Made by a program: the position numbers and the translations under genes. The notes under the pieces were generated by a model. The model did not search any database. It was not told the DNA's origin and saw only the letters and a program-made list of their open reading frames with translations. This document shows positions 22,479-34,214 of a stretch of DNA of 64,000 nucleotides, one piece after another. The stretch lies in the NCBI GenBank assembly GCA_031769625.1, contig JAUIMM010000121.1, positions 10,931,501 to 10,995,500 of the forward strand, read 5' to 3'. Each line of letters starts with the position of its first letter. Positions within the stretch are counted from its first letter, which is position 1. The stretch comes from Taudactylus pleione. Taxonomy: Eukaryota; Chordata; Amphibia; Anura; Myobatrachidae.

Positions 22479-23400
22479 TTAAATGATGGTACTTCCTAGC
22501 TCAGGGTTGTAGTGCAGTTCTGTATCTACCTCGGTATACATATTATCATTTCTGACCACCATCATAGTTTCATCCCTTCGTTTCACTCTGTTTTCACATT
22601 TTCCACACTTCAACACAATAGGAACACACCGGACGCATATGCCAATTACTATGATGACAATCAGTATAAGGATCAAGAATTTGCCTACGCTGGCGACCAC
22701 TTCCTGGACCCACTCTCCTAGACCCGAGAACCATTTCACTGGGTTCAGCCATGGCACCCATCCTTCTATCTTTTCCCCCACTTTAGCTGCAGAATCTCAT
22801 CCATCTTCTGGTCTATCACCTCCTTAGGGTCGCTGGTATCATTGGTGACATAAGTGCAACACTTTACTCCAAATTGGGTGGCTAACGTTACGCAATACCC
22901 TCCAGTAACAGCAGTTAAATAATTCAACACTAGCCTGTGTTGCACTAGTTCTTTCTTGTACGCTTGCAATTCTCTCCCTGTGTACCTGAATGTGTCATCG
23001 TACACCTCGGTGATATTATCTATTAATTTAGCAAGTTCCTGGATATATCTAAAATTTAATGTACCCCTAGCAATTCTGGTGGGATCCAGGGCGACTAAAA
23101 CTTGGAAGCCAGTTGTCTCACTGATTAACTGAGCGGCTTTATGCATATCACCAGGTATCATATTTCTCTTGCCTCTGTGTTCATATTGTGTGTGAAGATA
23201 TGGTGACGGTGTGTTTTTATGTATTCCCAACATTTCAACATGTGTGAGGGTCATAACTTCTGGGACAACTCTTCCCAGATAGCACAAACCTTCGGAACTC
23301 GGGGAGAGCCATTTATACGCTTTTCTTCCACATATAAAATATACATTATCAGGGAGAATATAAGGAATGGTATGCATCATTATCATTAAACACATTTCTC
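22479..23400 (-). pseudogene. env: ERV-A env, C-terminal part (TM), cut by L1 and frameshifted
   Basis: The second half resumes at the L1 5' end. It has 'VQHRLVLNYLTAVTGGYC' and a 'C-(10 residues)-CC' motif ending 'GVKCCTYVTND', matching the TM Cys motif position but with longer spacing than the usual CX6CC. A frameshift at a C run near 22775 precedes the membrane-spanning segment 'FLILILIVIIVIGICVRC' and a cytoplasmic tail. It lies upstream of the polypurine tract. Confidence 0.85.
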
Positions 23401-23929
23401 GGGGGGCGTGGCCTGGATGGGCTGGAGATAAGCTGCTGACTCCAGAGCTCCTGGGCCCTAATATCCTTTTTAACCCATTCTGAGTCCCCTGCCTGGTCCC
23501 TGGCACCTACCTTGCTGCAGGATACTTACCACTGCTTGCTCCAAGAGTCTTCAGGCTGGTCTGGACACGCTGGCTGCTGTGCTGTGGGAGTTGAAAGTCT
23601 CTCCCTGCAGCGTTTCCTCGTCGCGGGCGCCATCTTGGATCCGGATCCTGGTCTCTGTGGCTGCTCCTGGCTCCGGCGCTGGTGTTTTCTAGCAGTCGGG
23701 AGGGTCCCTGAGGTGCTGGGGAGGAGAGGAATCCGTATATAGTGTGCAGATTGCACATTAATTGCGGCTGTGGACCCGCGATTCCCGGCTGATTTGGACC
23801 TCCTGTCTGCAGTGCTGGGTGTAGCACACCTCTGGTTAGTGTCCTGACGGGTTGGAAAGGTGGCTGGCCCTTTCTTTGGCTCCCTGGGTCATTTGAGACA
23901 CTGCATACTCTGCTCCCCCTGTACCCAGC

Positions 23930-24100
23930 TGCTAATTATCACCCTACACTGTGCCCAGCTGCTGGTCCCCACCCTGTACAGTGCCTGGCTGCAGATTATC
24001 ACCCTGCTCTGTATCCGGCTGTCGATCACCACCCCGTGCTGGCTGCTGATCATTGCCCTGCATTGTGTCCAGCTGCTAATCAATACCCGGTATTGGTTTC
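23930..24100 (+). repeat. Short tandem units in the L1 5' UTR
   Basis: About four to five degenerate units of roughly 37 bp built on 'cagctgctaattatcaccctacactgtgcc'. Tandem units in 5' UTRs are common in L1-like LINEs and may be promoter monomers. Confidence 0.6.
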
Positions 24101-24134
24101 ACCCTCCTGCATCGGTCCCTGAGGCCCAGTGAAG

Positions 24135-25039
24135 ATGGGGAAAAATTCCCAACAGTCGGCTGCTGCGCGGCTGGAAAGGTTCTCCCGTTCTGGAACGGGT
24201 GGGGCTACGGGATCCGGCTCTTCAGAAACACCGTCTATTTCTCAGCCCTCCTCCCCGCCTGCTCCTGGGGAGTTTCCCCCGGGGCCAGAGATCACTATGC
24301 AAAATTTAATGCAGGCAATTACTTCTTCAGAGAAAACGCTGTCTGGCAAGATTTCTGAAGTTTATGGGGAACTTTCTCTTATCCGTCATGATATGCAGAC
24401 GATGTGAGAACGTGTCGGGGAGGCTGAGACTCGTATTTCCACATTAGAGGATATCACTGCACCGGTTGCGGGACGGCTTACAACCTTGGAGTCCCAGATG
24501 GTGGCCTGTCGTACGAAAATCTCTGATATAGAAGGTCGTCTTCGTAGGAATAACATCCGTTTTGTGGGCCTTCCAGAGAAGTCGGAAGGGTCTCAACCAG
24601 AGGAGTTCCTAGAAAAATGGTTAGTGGACACATTTGGCCGAGATGATTTCACTGCTCACTTTGCAGTGGAGAGAGCGCACCGTATCCCTGGCAGGGCTCT
24701 GCCTCCTGGTGCCCCCCCCCCCGCACATTTATTGCTAAATTCCTGCATTTCAAGGATAGAGACTCGATACTTCGCTTGGCTCATCTACAGGGCCCTTTGG
24801 AATACAATGGAAGTCGGGTGGCTGTGTTCCCGGACTTTTCTATGGATGTTCAGAAGTCTAGGTCCCAATTTCAACAAATTAAACGTCGTTTACGTGATCT
24901 GGGCCTCTCATACGCCATGTTGTTTCCTGCTCGACTCCGTGTGGTGGCTGATGGTCGATCTCACTTCTTCGATTCCCCACGGGAGGCTTCATCGTGGCTG
25001 GATCTTAGAGGTTGTGGGGAAGATGCTCCTCCGGACTGA
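24135..25039 (+). pseudogene. L1 ORF1 (RNA-binding protein), one stop and one frameshift
   Basis: ATG at 24135. A Ser/Gly/Pro-rich N-terminus precedes a coiled coil ('TSSEKTLSGKISEVYGELSL'). TGA at 24405-24407 interrupts, then the same frame continues with 'RTKISDIEGRLRRNNIRFVG' and 'ERAHRIPGR', the RRM region of L1 ORF1 proteins. A frameshift in a C run near 24715 leads to the C-terminal domain ('FLHFKDRDSIL', 'DFSMDVQKSRSQFQQIKRRL'). The family role is a trimeric nucleic-acid chaperone in the LINE particle. Confidence 0.85.
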
Positions 25040-25584
25040 CTTGAACTTAATATTCCAGATGTGTTTGTTCTTTACATAGTCTGCTGATTATTATTTTTTT
25101 TTTTGATGCTTCTCAACTGGTATTATTATTGTGGTATTCATTTATATGGTTATTTTGGGTGCCGGGGAGGGTAATTCTTTTCTGGGCCTAGCCTATACTC
25201 CACCTTACGGCTGAGGTAAGAGTTGCTCCCCCCCCTCTTCTTTTTTCTATTTTACTCTTTAGTATAATTCAACAAGAATAAGGGGTTTATCGGATATTTT
25301 GGCTTGGGGTTAATAGTTGTTTGGTTAGGGATTTGGGTATATCTGGTTGGGGTGGATATACAGGGTGGGATGTGGGTTTTTCTTAAGGGATATTGTGTGG
25401 AAATTTACTTTTTTATGTTTTTATTTCATGCCATTGCTATGTCATCTACCAAACTAATATGCTGGTATTTAAGCTATTCTCGGCCTTTGCTGTTTTCTTT
25501 GTTGTACAGAGCTGCCGTGTCTCGCTGGTCGCCTCTCCCTGTTGTCTTGTCTCCGTTATTAAAGTCTCCTCGTTCTCCTGATGT

Positions 25585-28500
25585 ATGGCTTACCCCATGA
25601 TGGCTACTAGTTTAGGTTCCACTCTCCGGGTTCTCTCCTGGAATGTCCGGGGCCTCAATGATAAGGTCAAGCGTTCTTTAGTATTGAATCAGGTAAAAAA
25701 GGCCCAGGCCGATATTATCTGTTTGATGGAGACGCACTTGGTGGGCGGGAAAGTTTTGGCCTTGCGCAAACCTTGGATAGGCTGGGCTTACCATTCTACA
25801 CACTCCTCATATTCCAGAGGTGTGTCAGTCTTGGTTCGAAAATCCCTGAATTTTGTGCTGGATGATGTTAGAGTGGACCCCATGGGTAGATATGTCTTCA
25901 TACGGGCTTCTATTCACTCCTCTCCATTTTACATTCTTGCAATTTATATTGCCCCACCTTATACCAGTGAGGTTTTAAGGAAATCTGCTGAATTTATTTC
26001 TTTATCACCCGATACCGTGGTTATTTGTGTCGGGGATTTTAATAACATGCTAAACCCTGCCCTAGATAGGTGGCGTGAAAGTTTGAATGTGTCTGGCCCC
26101 TCCCCTCACTCTTTTGCTAATTTAGTGGATGAGCTTGGGCTGGTGGATGTATGGCGGGCTCGGCATCCTTCCTTGGCTCGGTACTCTTGCTTCTCGGCTT
26201 CTCATCATTCCTTTTCTAGGATTGATCTCGCGCTGATATCCGGGAGGCTGGTCCCGCAGGTTGTGGAGGTGGAGTACCGATCCCGGGGTGTATCGGATCA
26301 TGCCCCCTTAGCACTGACTATTGATGTTGCTGCTCCGCGAGGCCATTCCTTTTTGAAATTTAATCCCTTTTGGCTTACTTTAATGGGTGCGGGCTCGGAA
26401 TTGGAATCCTAATGGGCTAATTTTTTTACTGAGAATACTGGCTCTGTTTCCTATAACATATTATGGGATGCCTTCAAGGCTGTTCTGAGAGGTTCCTTAA
26501 TTGGTAGGGTGATAAATATTAAGAGTTTTCATAAGAAAAGGGAGACTGAGCTGGAAAATCGTTGTACTTTGCTGGAACAGAGATATCTATCTTCGGGTTC
26601 TATTGTTGCTAGATCCGCATATATGGAGGCCACTAAAGTTTTATCTGATTTCCTTTTAGATAAATCTAGAAGACGTCTACTATTTGTTAGGCATAGTCAA
26701 TATTCAGACTCGGATAAATCTGGGGCTTTTCTGGCATATCTTTCTAGAGAGGTCCGACCTGTTACAGTTGTAGCTCAAATTCGTGACTCCTGTGGTAACT
26801 TGCACTCTTCTACACCAGCTATCACGAAGGTGTTTTATGAATACTTTGCTAACCTTTACAGCTCTCAAGCCCATTATTCCCTAGACGAGATGCTTGAATA
26901 TTTGGGACATATATCCCTCCCCTAGCATTTCTAGACTCCCCATTTACTGTAGAGGAAGTCGGGGTGGCTGTTTCTTCGTTTCCGGGAGGTAAGGCCCCAG
27001 GAGTAGATGGGATTCCCATTGAGGTTTATAAGAAGCATGCCCTTTTCTTTTTTCCCAGATTACTTAATCTTTTTAATGAACTGTGTGACCTGGGTACTCT
27101 CCCCTGTTCTATGTCTGAGGCCATTATTGTCGTGATCCCTAAAATTGGAAAAGATCCCCTTGATCCTGGCTCTTACCGTCCGATTTCCCTCCTCTCTACG
27201 GATATTAAAATATTGCCCAAAATGCTTGCACTCAGGCTCAATAGGATAATTAGTGAGGTAGTACATCCTGACCAGACTGGTTTTATGCCAGGAAAGTCTA
27301 CCTCACAAAATCTTAGGAGATTATATTCAATTTTACAGCTGGCGGATTCTGTGGAGGATGGGGCAGTGGTGGTGTCTTTGGATGCCGCCAGGGCCTTTGA
27401 CTCTGTAGAGTGGCACTATCTTTGGGAGATCCTGTTTCGTATTGGGATGGGACCTAGATTTATAGCTTGTGTTAAATTGTTATACTCCTCCCCTTTAGGG
27501 CGGGTTTGTATTAATGGATGTTTCCCCTTTTTACCTCTCTAGGGGTACTAGACAGGGCTGCCCTCTTTCCCCAGCTCTCTTTGCCCTAGCCATCGAGCCT
27601 TTGGCGTGTCTTATAAGAACTGATCCCAGAATACGGGGAATTCAGATATGACAAAGGGTCGACAAGGTGGCTCTCTATGCGGATGACATGTTGTTATTCT
27701 TGTCTGATGCATCAGAGTCTTTAATTGCCCTTCTCTCGGTGGTAGACTCTTTTGGACGATTTTCTGGACTGCGCATTAATTGGGACAAATCTTACATTCT
27801 TCCTCTGCATGGTCCTTCTACTCCTGTTAGTACGGTAAATACTCCCTTGGTGTGGACCACTAAGTTTAAATATCTGGGAATTTGGGTAACGTCATCTATG
27901 TTGGACTTTGTCCCACTTAATGTCCAACCACAAATTGATTTCCTGAAATCCAAGCTGCATGTTTGGAATAAAGTTCCCTTGACCGCCACGGGTAGGGTTA
28001 ATTTGGTAAAAATGATTGTTCTCCCCAAATTTTTATATGTCTTTCAGCAGGCCCCTATCTATATTTCTCCACGTATATTTAAATTGATAGATAGTTATAT
28101 CTCCTCTTTAGTTTGGGCTGAAAAACGTCCTCGAATTAAACTTAAAACTTTATGTAGGCCTAGAGCACTGGGTGGTCTGGCATTGCCAAATTTCCGCCTC
28201 TATTATTTGGCTTCACAATTGGTTCATTTACAGGAGTGGTTTTGGGTGGGGAGAGCCAGGATCTACCTACCTTATTGGTATACACTGTTACTAGAGGATG
28301 TTCCCCTTTGCAGTTATTATTAGATGACAAATGCCCTACAGGGGGAGCTCCATTGGTCACGCAGGCTCATAAGCTGTGGAAACAGGCCCGTGCTTTAGTG
28401 GGGACGGAGAGTATTGATCCTGATTTGTCTTTGTGGCATTCTTCTGCTCTAAGAGAACTGGCCCTATTAGATAGTAGCTCCTTGTGGACTGGGAGGGGGG

Positions 28501-29396
28501 TTCTCTCCATTGGACAGCTGTATAGTGACGGGGTATTAAAAAGTTTTGACACTATTAGAACTGAATTTGGGGTCCCGAATACTATGTTTTTCCGTTACCT
28601 ACAGCTCCGACACGCTCTAGCTGTCCAGTTTTCTGCAGGCCCTCCGCAATTTTCTCCTGATCCAGTTAGGGTTATGCTGCAAGCAACTAGTGGTAGGCGA
28701 TTAATTTCCAGACTTTACTCCTACCTCCTTACTCCTAATTCCGATGATACCCTGGTAACACTTAGGCTTAAATGGGTGGATGATTTGGGTCCATTAGACG
28801 ATGATGAATGGTCTTTAATGTTGAATAGTCATGTGATTGCCACTTCTGCTGTGAGATTCCAACAGATACAGTTCTTTTTACTACACAGGGTGTATCTTAC
28901 TCCTTTGTTGATTAATCGATTTGGATCTGGAGTGTCGGATAGGTGTCCTAAGTGTTTTGTTTCCCAGTGCTCATTTTGGCATCTCCTCTGGGAGTGCCCT
29001 GCTGTTCGAGTGTTTTGGTCCCGGGTCACAACCTGTGTTACCAACACAGAGAGTAGTATTCCCATTTTGTCACCTAAAATCTGCATCTTTGGACTGGGTC
29101 TTTTGAACAGGGTTAATCGATTGACGGCCCAATATGTGATTAATGTGATGACTTTGGCTAAGGTTTGTATTGCCCGTACTTGGATGGCAGCTAGGGGCCC
29201 TACTTTTGCTGAATGGTCTGGGTTAATGAATGAAGTAGTGGGGCATGAACGTTTTATATACAGCAAACGTAACTCTATCCAGAAGTATGAACGTATTTGG
29301 GGTCCGTGGATTTCTTCAACTTATTATGTTAATGGAGATGAGGAGGCTTCGGATGGTGGGGGGCTGGAGACCGGCAATAATGTTTTATTATTCTGA
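25585..29396 (+). pseudogene. L1 ORF2 (endonuclease and reverse transcriptase), several breaks
   Basis: The apurinic-type endonuclease has 'VLSWNVRGLND', 'IICLMETHL', 'VGDFNNML' and 'GVSDHAPLAL'. RT shows 'GKAPGVDGIPIEVYK', 'YRPISLLSTDIKILPKMLA', 'VSLDAARAFDSVEW', '[20 protein letters not shown]' and 'LYADDMLLF'. Near the end is a Cys/His cluster 'CPKCFVSQCSFWHLLWECPA'. Breaks: TAA 26410, TAG 26923, shifts near 26940, 27540 and 28320, TGA 27649. Frames otherwise stay open for hundreds of codons. Confidence 0.9.
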
Positions 29397-29649
29397 GATG
29401 TTTGTAGTAAGTTTTCTCTTATACCGCAAGGTTGAGATATTTTTCTGTGCTGATAATGTGCTCTGTTTTATTTATATACTGTTTTTGATTATGTAATGGT
29501 ATTATTGTAATGGCTAGCTATTTTATTTCTGTGGGGATTGGGCTTATAGGAGGGAGGGTTTTCTCTTTCTGGGTTGTAATTTGATGTTTTTGTTATAAAA
29601 TGACAAACTTTATAAATAAACACAATTAAAAAAAAAAAACACATTTCTC

Positions 29650-30496
29650 TTGCAAACAATCCTATCTCAGGCTCTTCCATCTGGTATATGCAAGTTTCTG
29701 ATTGTATTATTTTAGCACAATAACCATCTGGTACTTTACCAATCATTTCTTTGTTGGAACTCAATGTATACCAGTACCTAAAATATTTCCCACTTGATTT
29801 AATTGAGCGTAGCAGATCATAGTTTATGGACTCATTATCAGCTCTTTGTGAGAAGGTCATCGTCTGATTATTCCCCGTCACTTCCCAACCTCCGGGTTTA
29901 TTGGGGTTGGTTATGTTTAAACACAAAAGTGATTTATCTACTTGAAATTGATAGAGTTTGAAATGAGGCGGTTTGGATGAGAGGAATTTTCCATCCAATG
30001 TTTTCCCCTTAGATAATTCTAAAATTTCCGTGATATTCAGCTGAAATGGCACCAACCCTACATTATGCTGTCCCTGTGGCACATGTGAACACACCCAGCA
30101 ATCGATTTGATTTAACACTTTGCCTACCATGCTGTGATAATCCTCTAAAGGATACCCTCCCCAGTACGGGTTATATTTAGGTTGGCACCGTTGAATACAG
30201 TTCTCATCAACTAGGGACCCACAAAACTCACAAATACATGAATCTTCAGACGATAACCTTTCACACCTTCCCCGAGTATCCGGAATGACAGCTCTCTTAA
30301 CAATAACAGTACTAAGATTGGTCAGACACTCCCCTGATTGGCATTGCACTCCTCCTTTCTCCACTCCATCAGCACTGCCATCAGCTCCTGTTTCCTCAAT
30401 AGGTCCCCCATCACAGACTCTGGGTATTCCCGAACTGACCAGGATGGTGAACACTCTAAAAGAGAATATGAAAATGAACACAGCAGGCCCGTCCAT
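29650..30496 (-). pseudogene. env: ERV-A env, N-terminal part (SU), cut by L1
   Basis: ATG at 30496, followed by a hydrophobic stretch ('VFIFIFSFRVFTILVSSG') that fits a signal peptide. The Cys-rich surface domain includes 'DCWVCSHVPQG'; CWVC is the CxxC motif of gamma-type SU that bonds to TM. Several N-glycosylation sites are present (NLS, NIT). The frame runs into the L1 3' end at 29649. Upstream in-frame GTG at 30502 is not preferred. Confidence 0.85.
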
Positions 30497-30659
30497 TGTC
30501 ACAACAAGACCTGCAAATTTCTCTCAGTTCAGGTATCTCACTACAACCTTTTCAATCCTCCCGGAACAAGCTCGCGAGTGACAGATCCACACTATCAGCT
30601 TTGTCTCCGACCTGTTTCTCCACCGGTTGATTGACCTTTTTACAGTGAGTGGAATGGAT

Positions 30660-32006
30660 CTAGGTATCTCTCTCGGCCACCTTCAAAGATGTAGTATTTG
30701 TCAGCAGCACCTGGTACGGACTTTCCCACCGATCAGTCAAACAACTTGAACGTAAGAAATTTCGGATCATTACATATTCTCCTGGTTCAACATCATGGCA
30801 GTTCATTTCAGGCATATCATGGGGCAACAATTTCAGTTTCTGCTGCTGTTGCTTTAACTGCTTACTCATTGATATAAGATACTTCACAGTTACCTCGTTG
30901 TTACCCTTTAGATCTTCCTGTGGACTTATAATCAAATGAGGTTGTCTACCAAACAATATTTCAAATGGGGACAGATTTAGAGGAAATCTAGGAGTGGTCC
31001 TTATACTATGTAGGACCAAAGGTAAAGCTTCTGGTCATCCTAGTCCAGTCTCCGCCATGATTTTACTTAGCTTATTTTTAATAGTCCCGTTCATCCTCTC
31101 TACCTTGGCACTGGCTTGCGGTCGGTAGGGGGTGTGAAGTCGGCTATTAATACCCATCAGCTTACACATATTTTGGAAAACATCACCTGTGAAATGAGTA
31201 CCCCTATCACTTTCGATGATTCTAGGGATACCGTACCTGCATACAAATTCCTGAACTATTTTCTTGGCAGTAAACGCAGCAGTATTAGTGGCTGCTGGGT
31301 AGGCCTCAACCCAGTTAGAGAATACGTCTGTGCACACTAATACATACTTAAGGTTCCTGCAGGGTGGTAATTGGATGAAATCAATTTGTATCACCTGGAA
31401 AGGTCCATCAGTCGGTGGAATGTGGGACGGTTTGGTAGGGATCGCTTTCCCTATGTTCTTTCTCAAGCAGGTCAGACAGGACATTGCTATCTTCTCTGCT
31501 TGTGAAGAAAACCCTGGTGCGCACCAGTATGCCCTCACCAACTTGCACATGCCCTGTTTACCCAGATGAGTCAGACCGTGTGCTGCTTCAGCCAGGCTGG
31601 GGTAATATGCCTTGGGGGCTACTGGCTTACCATGTCCGTCCCTCCAGAGCCTGGAGGACTCTTGCCCACACCCCTTGGACTTCCATATGGATTTTTCCTG
31701 AATTGAACACAAATTTTGCATCTCAATTAATTTCAGCATATCAATGGTTTGGAATGGCATAATTGTTTCAATTGGAGAAGGCATTTTTAACCCCGCTGCC
31801 CATTTTGCAGCTTCGTCAGCTCTGTTGTTGCCCAGTGACACTGGGTCATCCTCACATGTGTGGGCTTTGCATTTAATTACTGCCACTGCTTTGGGCAGTT
31901 GGATTGCTTCTAAGAGATGTTTTATGTGTTGGGAGTGTGCAACTGGTGTGCCTGCTGCTGTCATAAAATTTCTCAGATGCCATAGAGCCCCAAAATCGTG
32001 CACCAC
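30660..32006 (-). pseudogene. pol: ERV-A RNase H end and integrase, one in-frame TGA
   Basis: The start retains the RNase H tail ('KCKAHTCEDDPVSLGNNRAD'). An HHCC zinc domain follows ('AHGLTHLGKQG' and 'CLTCLRKN'). The catalytic core has 'VIQIDFIQLP', 'ESDRGTHFTG' and 'AKVERMNGTIKN' (D, D, E). A TGA at 31035-31037 interrupts the core after 'MAETGLG'. Downstream 'MRNFLRSSCLTDRWESPYQV'-type sequence is the C-terminal domain and ends at 30660, about 160 bp before env. Confidence 0.9.
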
Positions 32007-32037
32007 CCCGAACGCGTACCTCGAGTCAGTGTAAATG

Positions 32038-32496
32038 TTAGCAGATTTGCCTGCATGCTCTAGTCAGTGCTACTAACTCTGCCACCTGGGCTGAGTGAGG
32101 AGGACCGAGAGGTTTAGCTTCCATGATGTCTGTGTCATTTACAACAGCATAACCTGTACATAATTCACCTGTGTCTGTTTGTCTATGACAACTCCCATCC
32201 GTATAGAAAGTCACATCCACATTCTCTAAAGGTGTGTCATGTATGTCAGGTCTAGCAGTAAAGGTCTGATTCAGATATGTCATACAATCGTGGGTGTCAT
32301 CATGTCTGCTGAACTCACCTCCCGCCAGCAACTCCTCTCCTTCCACCCTTTGTACATCATGTTGTACATATGGCAGGTATGTTGCTGGATTCAGCGTACT
32401 GCAACGTTTAACTGTAATATTTGCAGGAGCGATTAGGGTTAGTTCCCATTTGGTGAACCTAGCCGAGGAGACGTGTCTGGTTTGAGCTGAGTTCAA
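32038..32496 (-). pseudogene. pol: ERV-A connection and RNase H fragment
   Basis: In a different frame from the RT segment. 'VTFYTDGSCHR' carries the first RNase H catalytic Asp and 'AQVAELVALTRAC' the catalytic Glu region. A second frameshift near 32040 moves the rest ('ANIYTDSRYAF'-like position, about 32006) into the integrase frame. Confidence 0.85.
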
Positions 32497-34211
32497 CAGA
32501 GCAGATACAGCATGGGAGTGTAGACAATCATATCATGGCCCAATACTACATCCTCACTTTTACTCACCAATAAAGCGGTAGCTGCTACACTTCTCAAACA
32601 GGTGGGGAGTGATCTTGCTACCGTGTCCAATTGGGCACTGTAGTATGCTACGGGCCTACTGGCATCACCATGTTTTTGTGTAAGGACACCTGCAGCACAA
32701 CCATCGGCTTCCGTACAATATAAATCAAAAGGTTTTTCATAATCGGGTATTCCCAATGCAGGAGCTTTTGTCAGGCTATCCTTAAGATTAAGAAAAGCCT
32801 GTTCTGATTCCTCAGTGTGTGTGACGCGATCGGGCTTTGAGGAAGAGACTAGTTCCTGTAAAGGCAAGGCCAAAATAGAAAAACCTGGGATCCACATTCG
32901 GCAATATCCACACATTCCCAAGAAGGTACGAATTTGCTGTTGATTCTGCAGCAGTGTCATGTTTTGTATGGCCTGGATTCTATCATTTGTGAGATGTCGT
33001 AACCCCTGGGTTAGGCAATGTCCCAAATATTTTACTCTGGGCTGCCACGGCTGTAACTTGTCCTTAGCCACTTTGTGTCCTGTTTGCGAGAGATGAAGTA
33101 ACAAAAGTTTAGTATCATTCACACATGACATAAATGAGTCAGAACATAGCAATAAATCATCCACATATTGAATTAGAACTGATCCATTGGCAGGTTGAAA
33201 AGCTTGTAAACAGTCATGCAATGCCTGGGAGAAAATACTGGGGCTGTCTATGAAACCTTGGGGCAATCGTGTCCATGTATATTGCACACCTCTGTATGTA
33301 AATGCGAATAGGTACTGACAGTCAGGGTGGAGAGGCACAGAGAAGAAAGCAGAACAGAGGTCAATGACAGTGAAATGGGTTGCATTTGGTGGGATCTGCA
33401 TCAGAATGACAGCTGGATTCGGCACTACAGGGAATTGGCTCTCTACTACCTTATTAACACCTCTAAGGTCTTGCACCAGCCTATAACCCCTCCCACCACT
33501 CTTCTTTACTGGAAAGATGGGACTGTTGGCTACACTAGCTGTACGAACTAAAATTCCCTGTTGCAATAATCGCTCGATTATTGGAAACACCCCTAGTTCT
33601 ACTTCCTGTTTTAGTGGGTACTGGGGAATTTTTGGAGCTTGCCTACCGCTTTTTAAGTGTATCATTACCGGGCTTACGTCTGCCATTAATCCAGTGTCCT
33701 GTCCATCTTTTGTCCAAAGGGAATCTGGAATTTGGGACATTTCATCTACTTGTGATGGATTTTCTTTTAAAACTGTAGAGTGGTACATTATCCTTTGTGG
33801 GGTGTCTAACATATCCCGCACCTCGTATACCATTCTCTCTGGGATATATAAATATACACCATCAGGGGTGCAATATATGACACATCCCATTTTACATAAC
33901 AAGTCTCTGCCCAGCAGGTTAGTAGGAGCCGCGGCAGCCAGAAGAAAAGAATTTCTGGTATGCAACGGCCCAATACTAACTTCTGCGGGTCTGGTTAAAG
34001 GATAATGTTCCACCTTACCTGTCACACCCATTGTTGGTATTGTCTCGTTGGTCACCTGTAAATTAACGGGAGATTTCATCACTGACTTGGTCGCCCCTGT
34101 GTCTACAAGAAAAGGATATTCAGTACCAGCTACATCAACCATCAAGACCGGTTCTTCCCAAGTACTTCCCGTTAACCTGACTATCTGTAGACTACAGGAA
34201 AGACCTGACCC
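32493..34211 (-). pseudogene. pol: ERV-A protease and reverse transcriptase
   Basis: About 30 codons after the amber stop is 'PFLVDTGATKSVM', the aspartic protease active site (DTGA). Further on, 'LVQDLRGVNKVV', 'FTVIDLCSAFFSVPL', 'LPQGFIDSPSIFSQ' and 'YVDDLLL' are the RT motifs with catalytic Asp residues. The connection domain continues to 'DMIVYTP', where a frameshift near 32510 ends the frame. The PR-RT part is otherwise open, so the enzyme core is well preserved. Confidence 0.9.
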
Positions 34212-34214
34212 CTA
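34212..34214 (-). promoter_or_regulatory. Amber codon between gag and pol in one frame
   Basis: The TAG is followed on the minus strand by GGGTCAGG and then an open frame leading to protease. Gag and Pol share frame, as in murine leukaemia virus, where a UAG is read through with the help of a downstream pseudoknot. The pseudoknot itself was not verified. Confidence 0.7.

Larger units (their letters stand above)
23401..29636 (+). mobile_element. Near full-length L1/Tx1-type LINE with 13-bp TSD
   Basis: Inserted in ERV-A env: aaacacatttctc occurs at 23388-23400 and 29637-29649. It has a GC-rich 5' UTR (23401-24134), ORF1, a spacer, ORF2, a 3' UTR with AATAAA (about 29613) and a poly(A) tail (29628-29639). 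Orientation equals the host gene. Both ORFs carry stops or shifts, so this copy is dead although almost complete. Confidence 0.92.
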
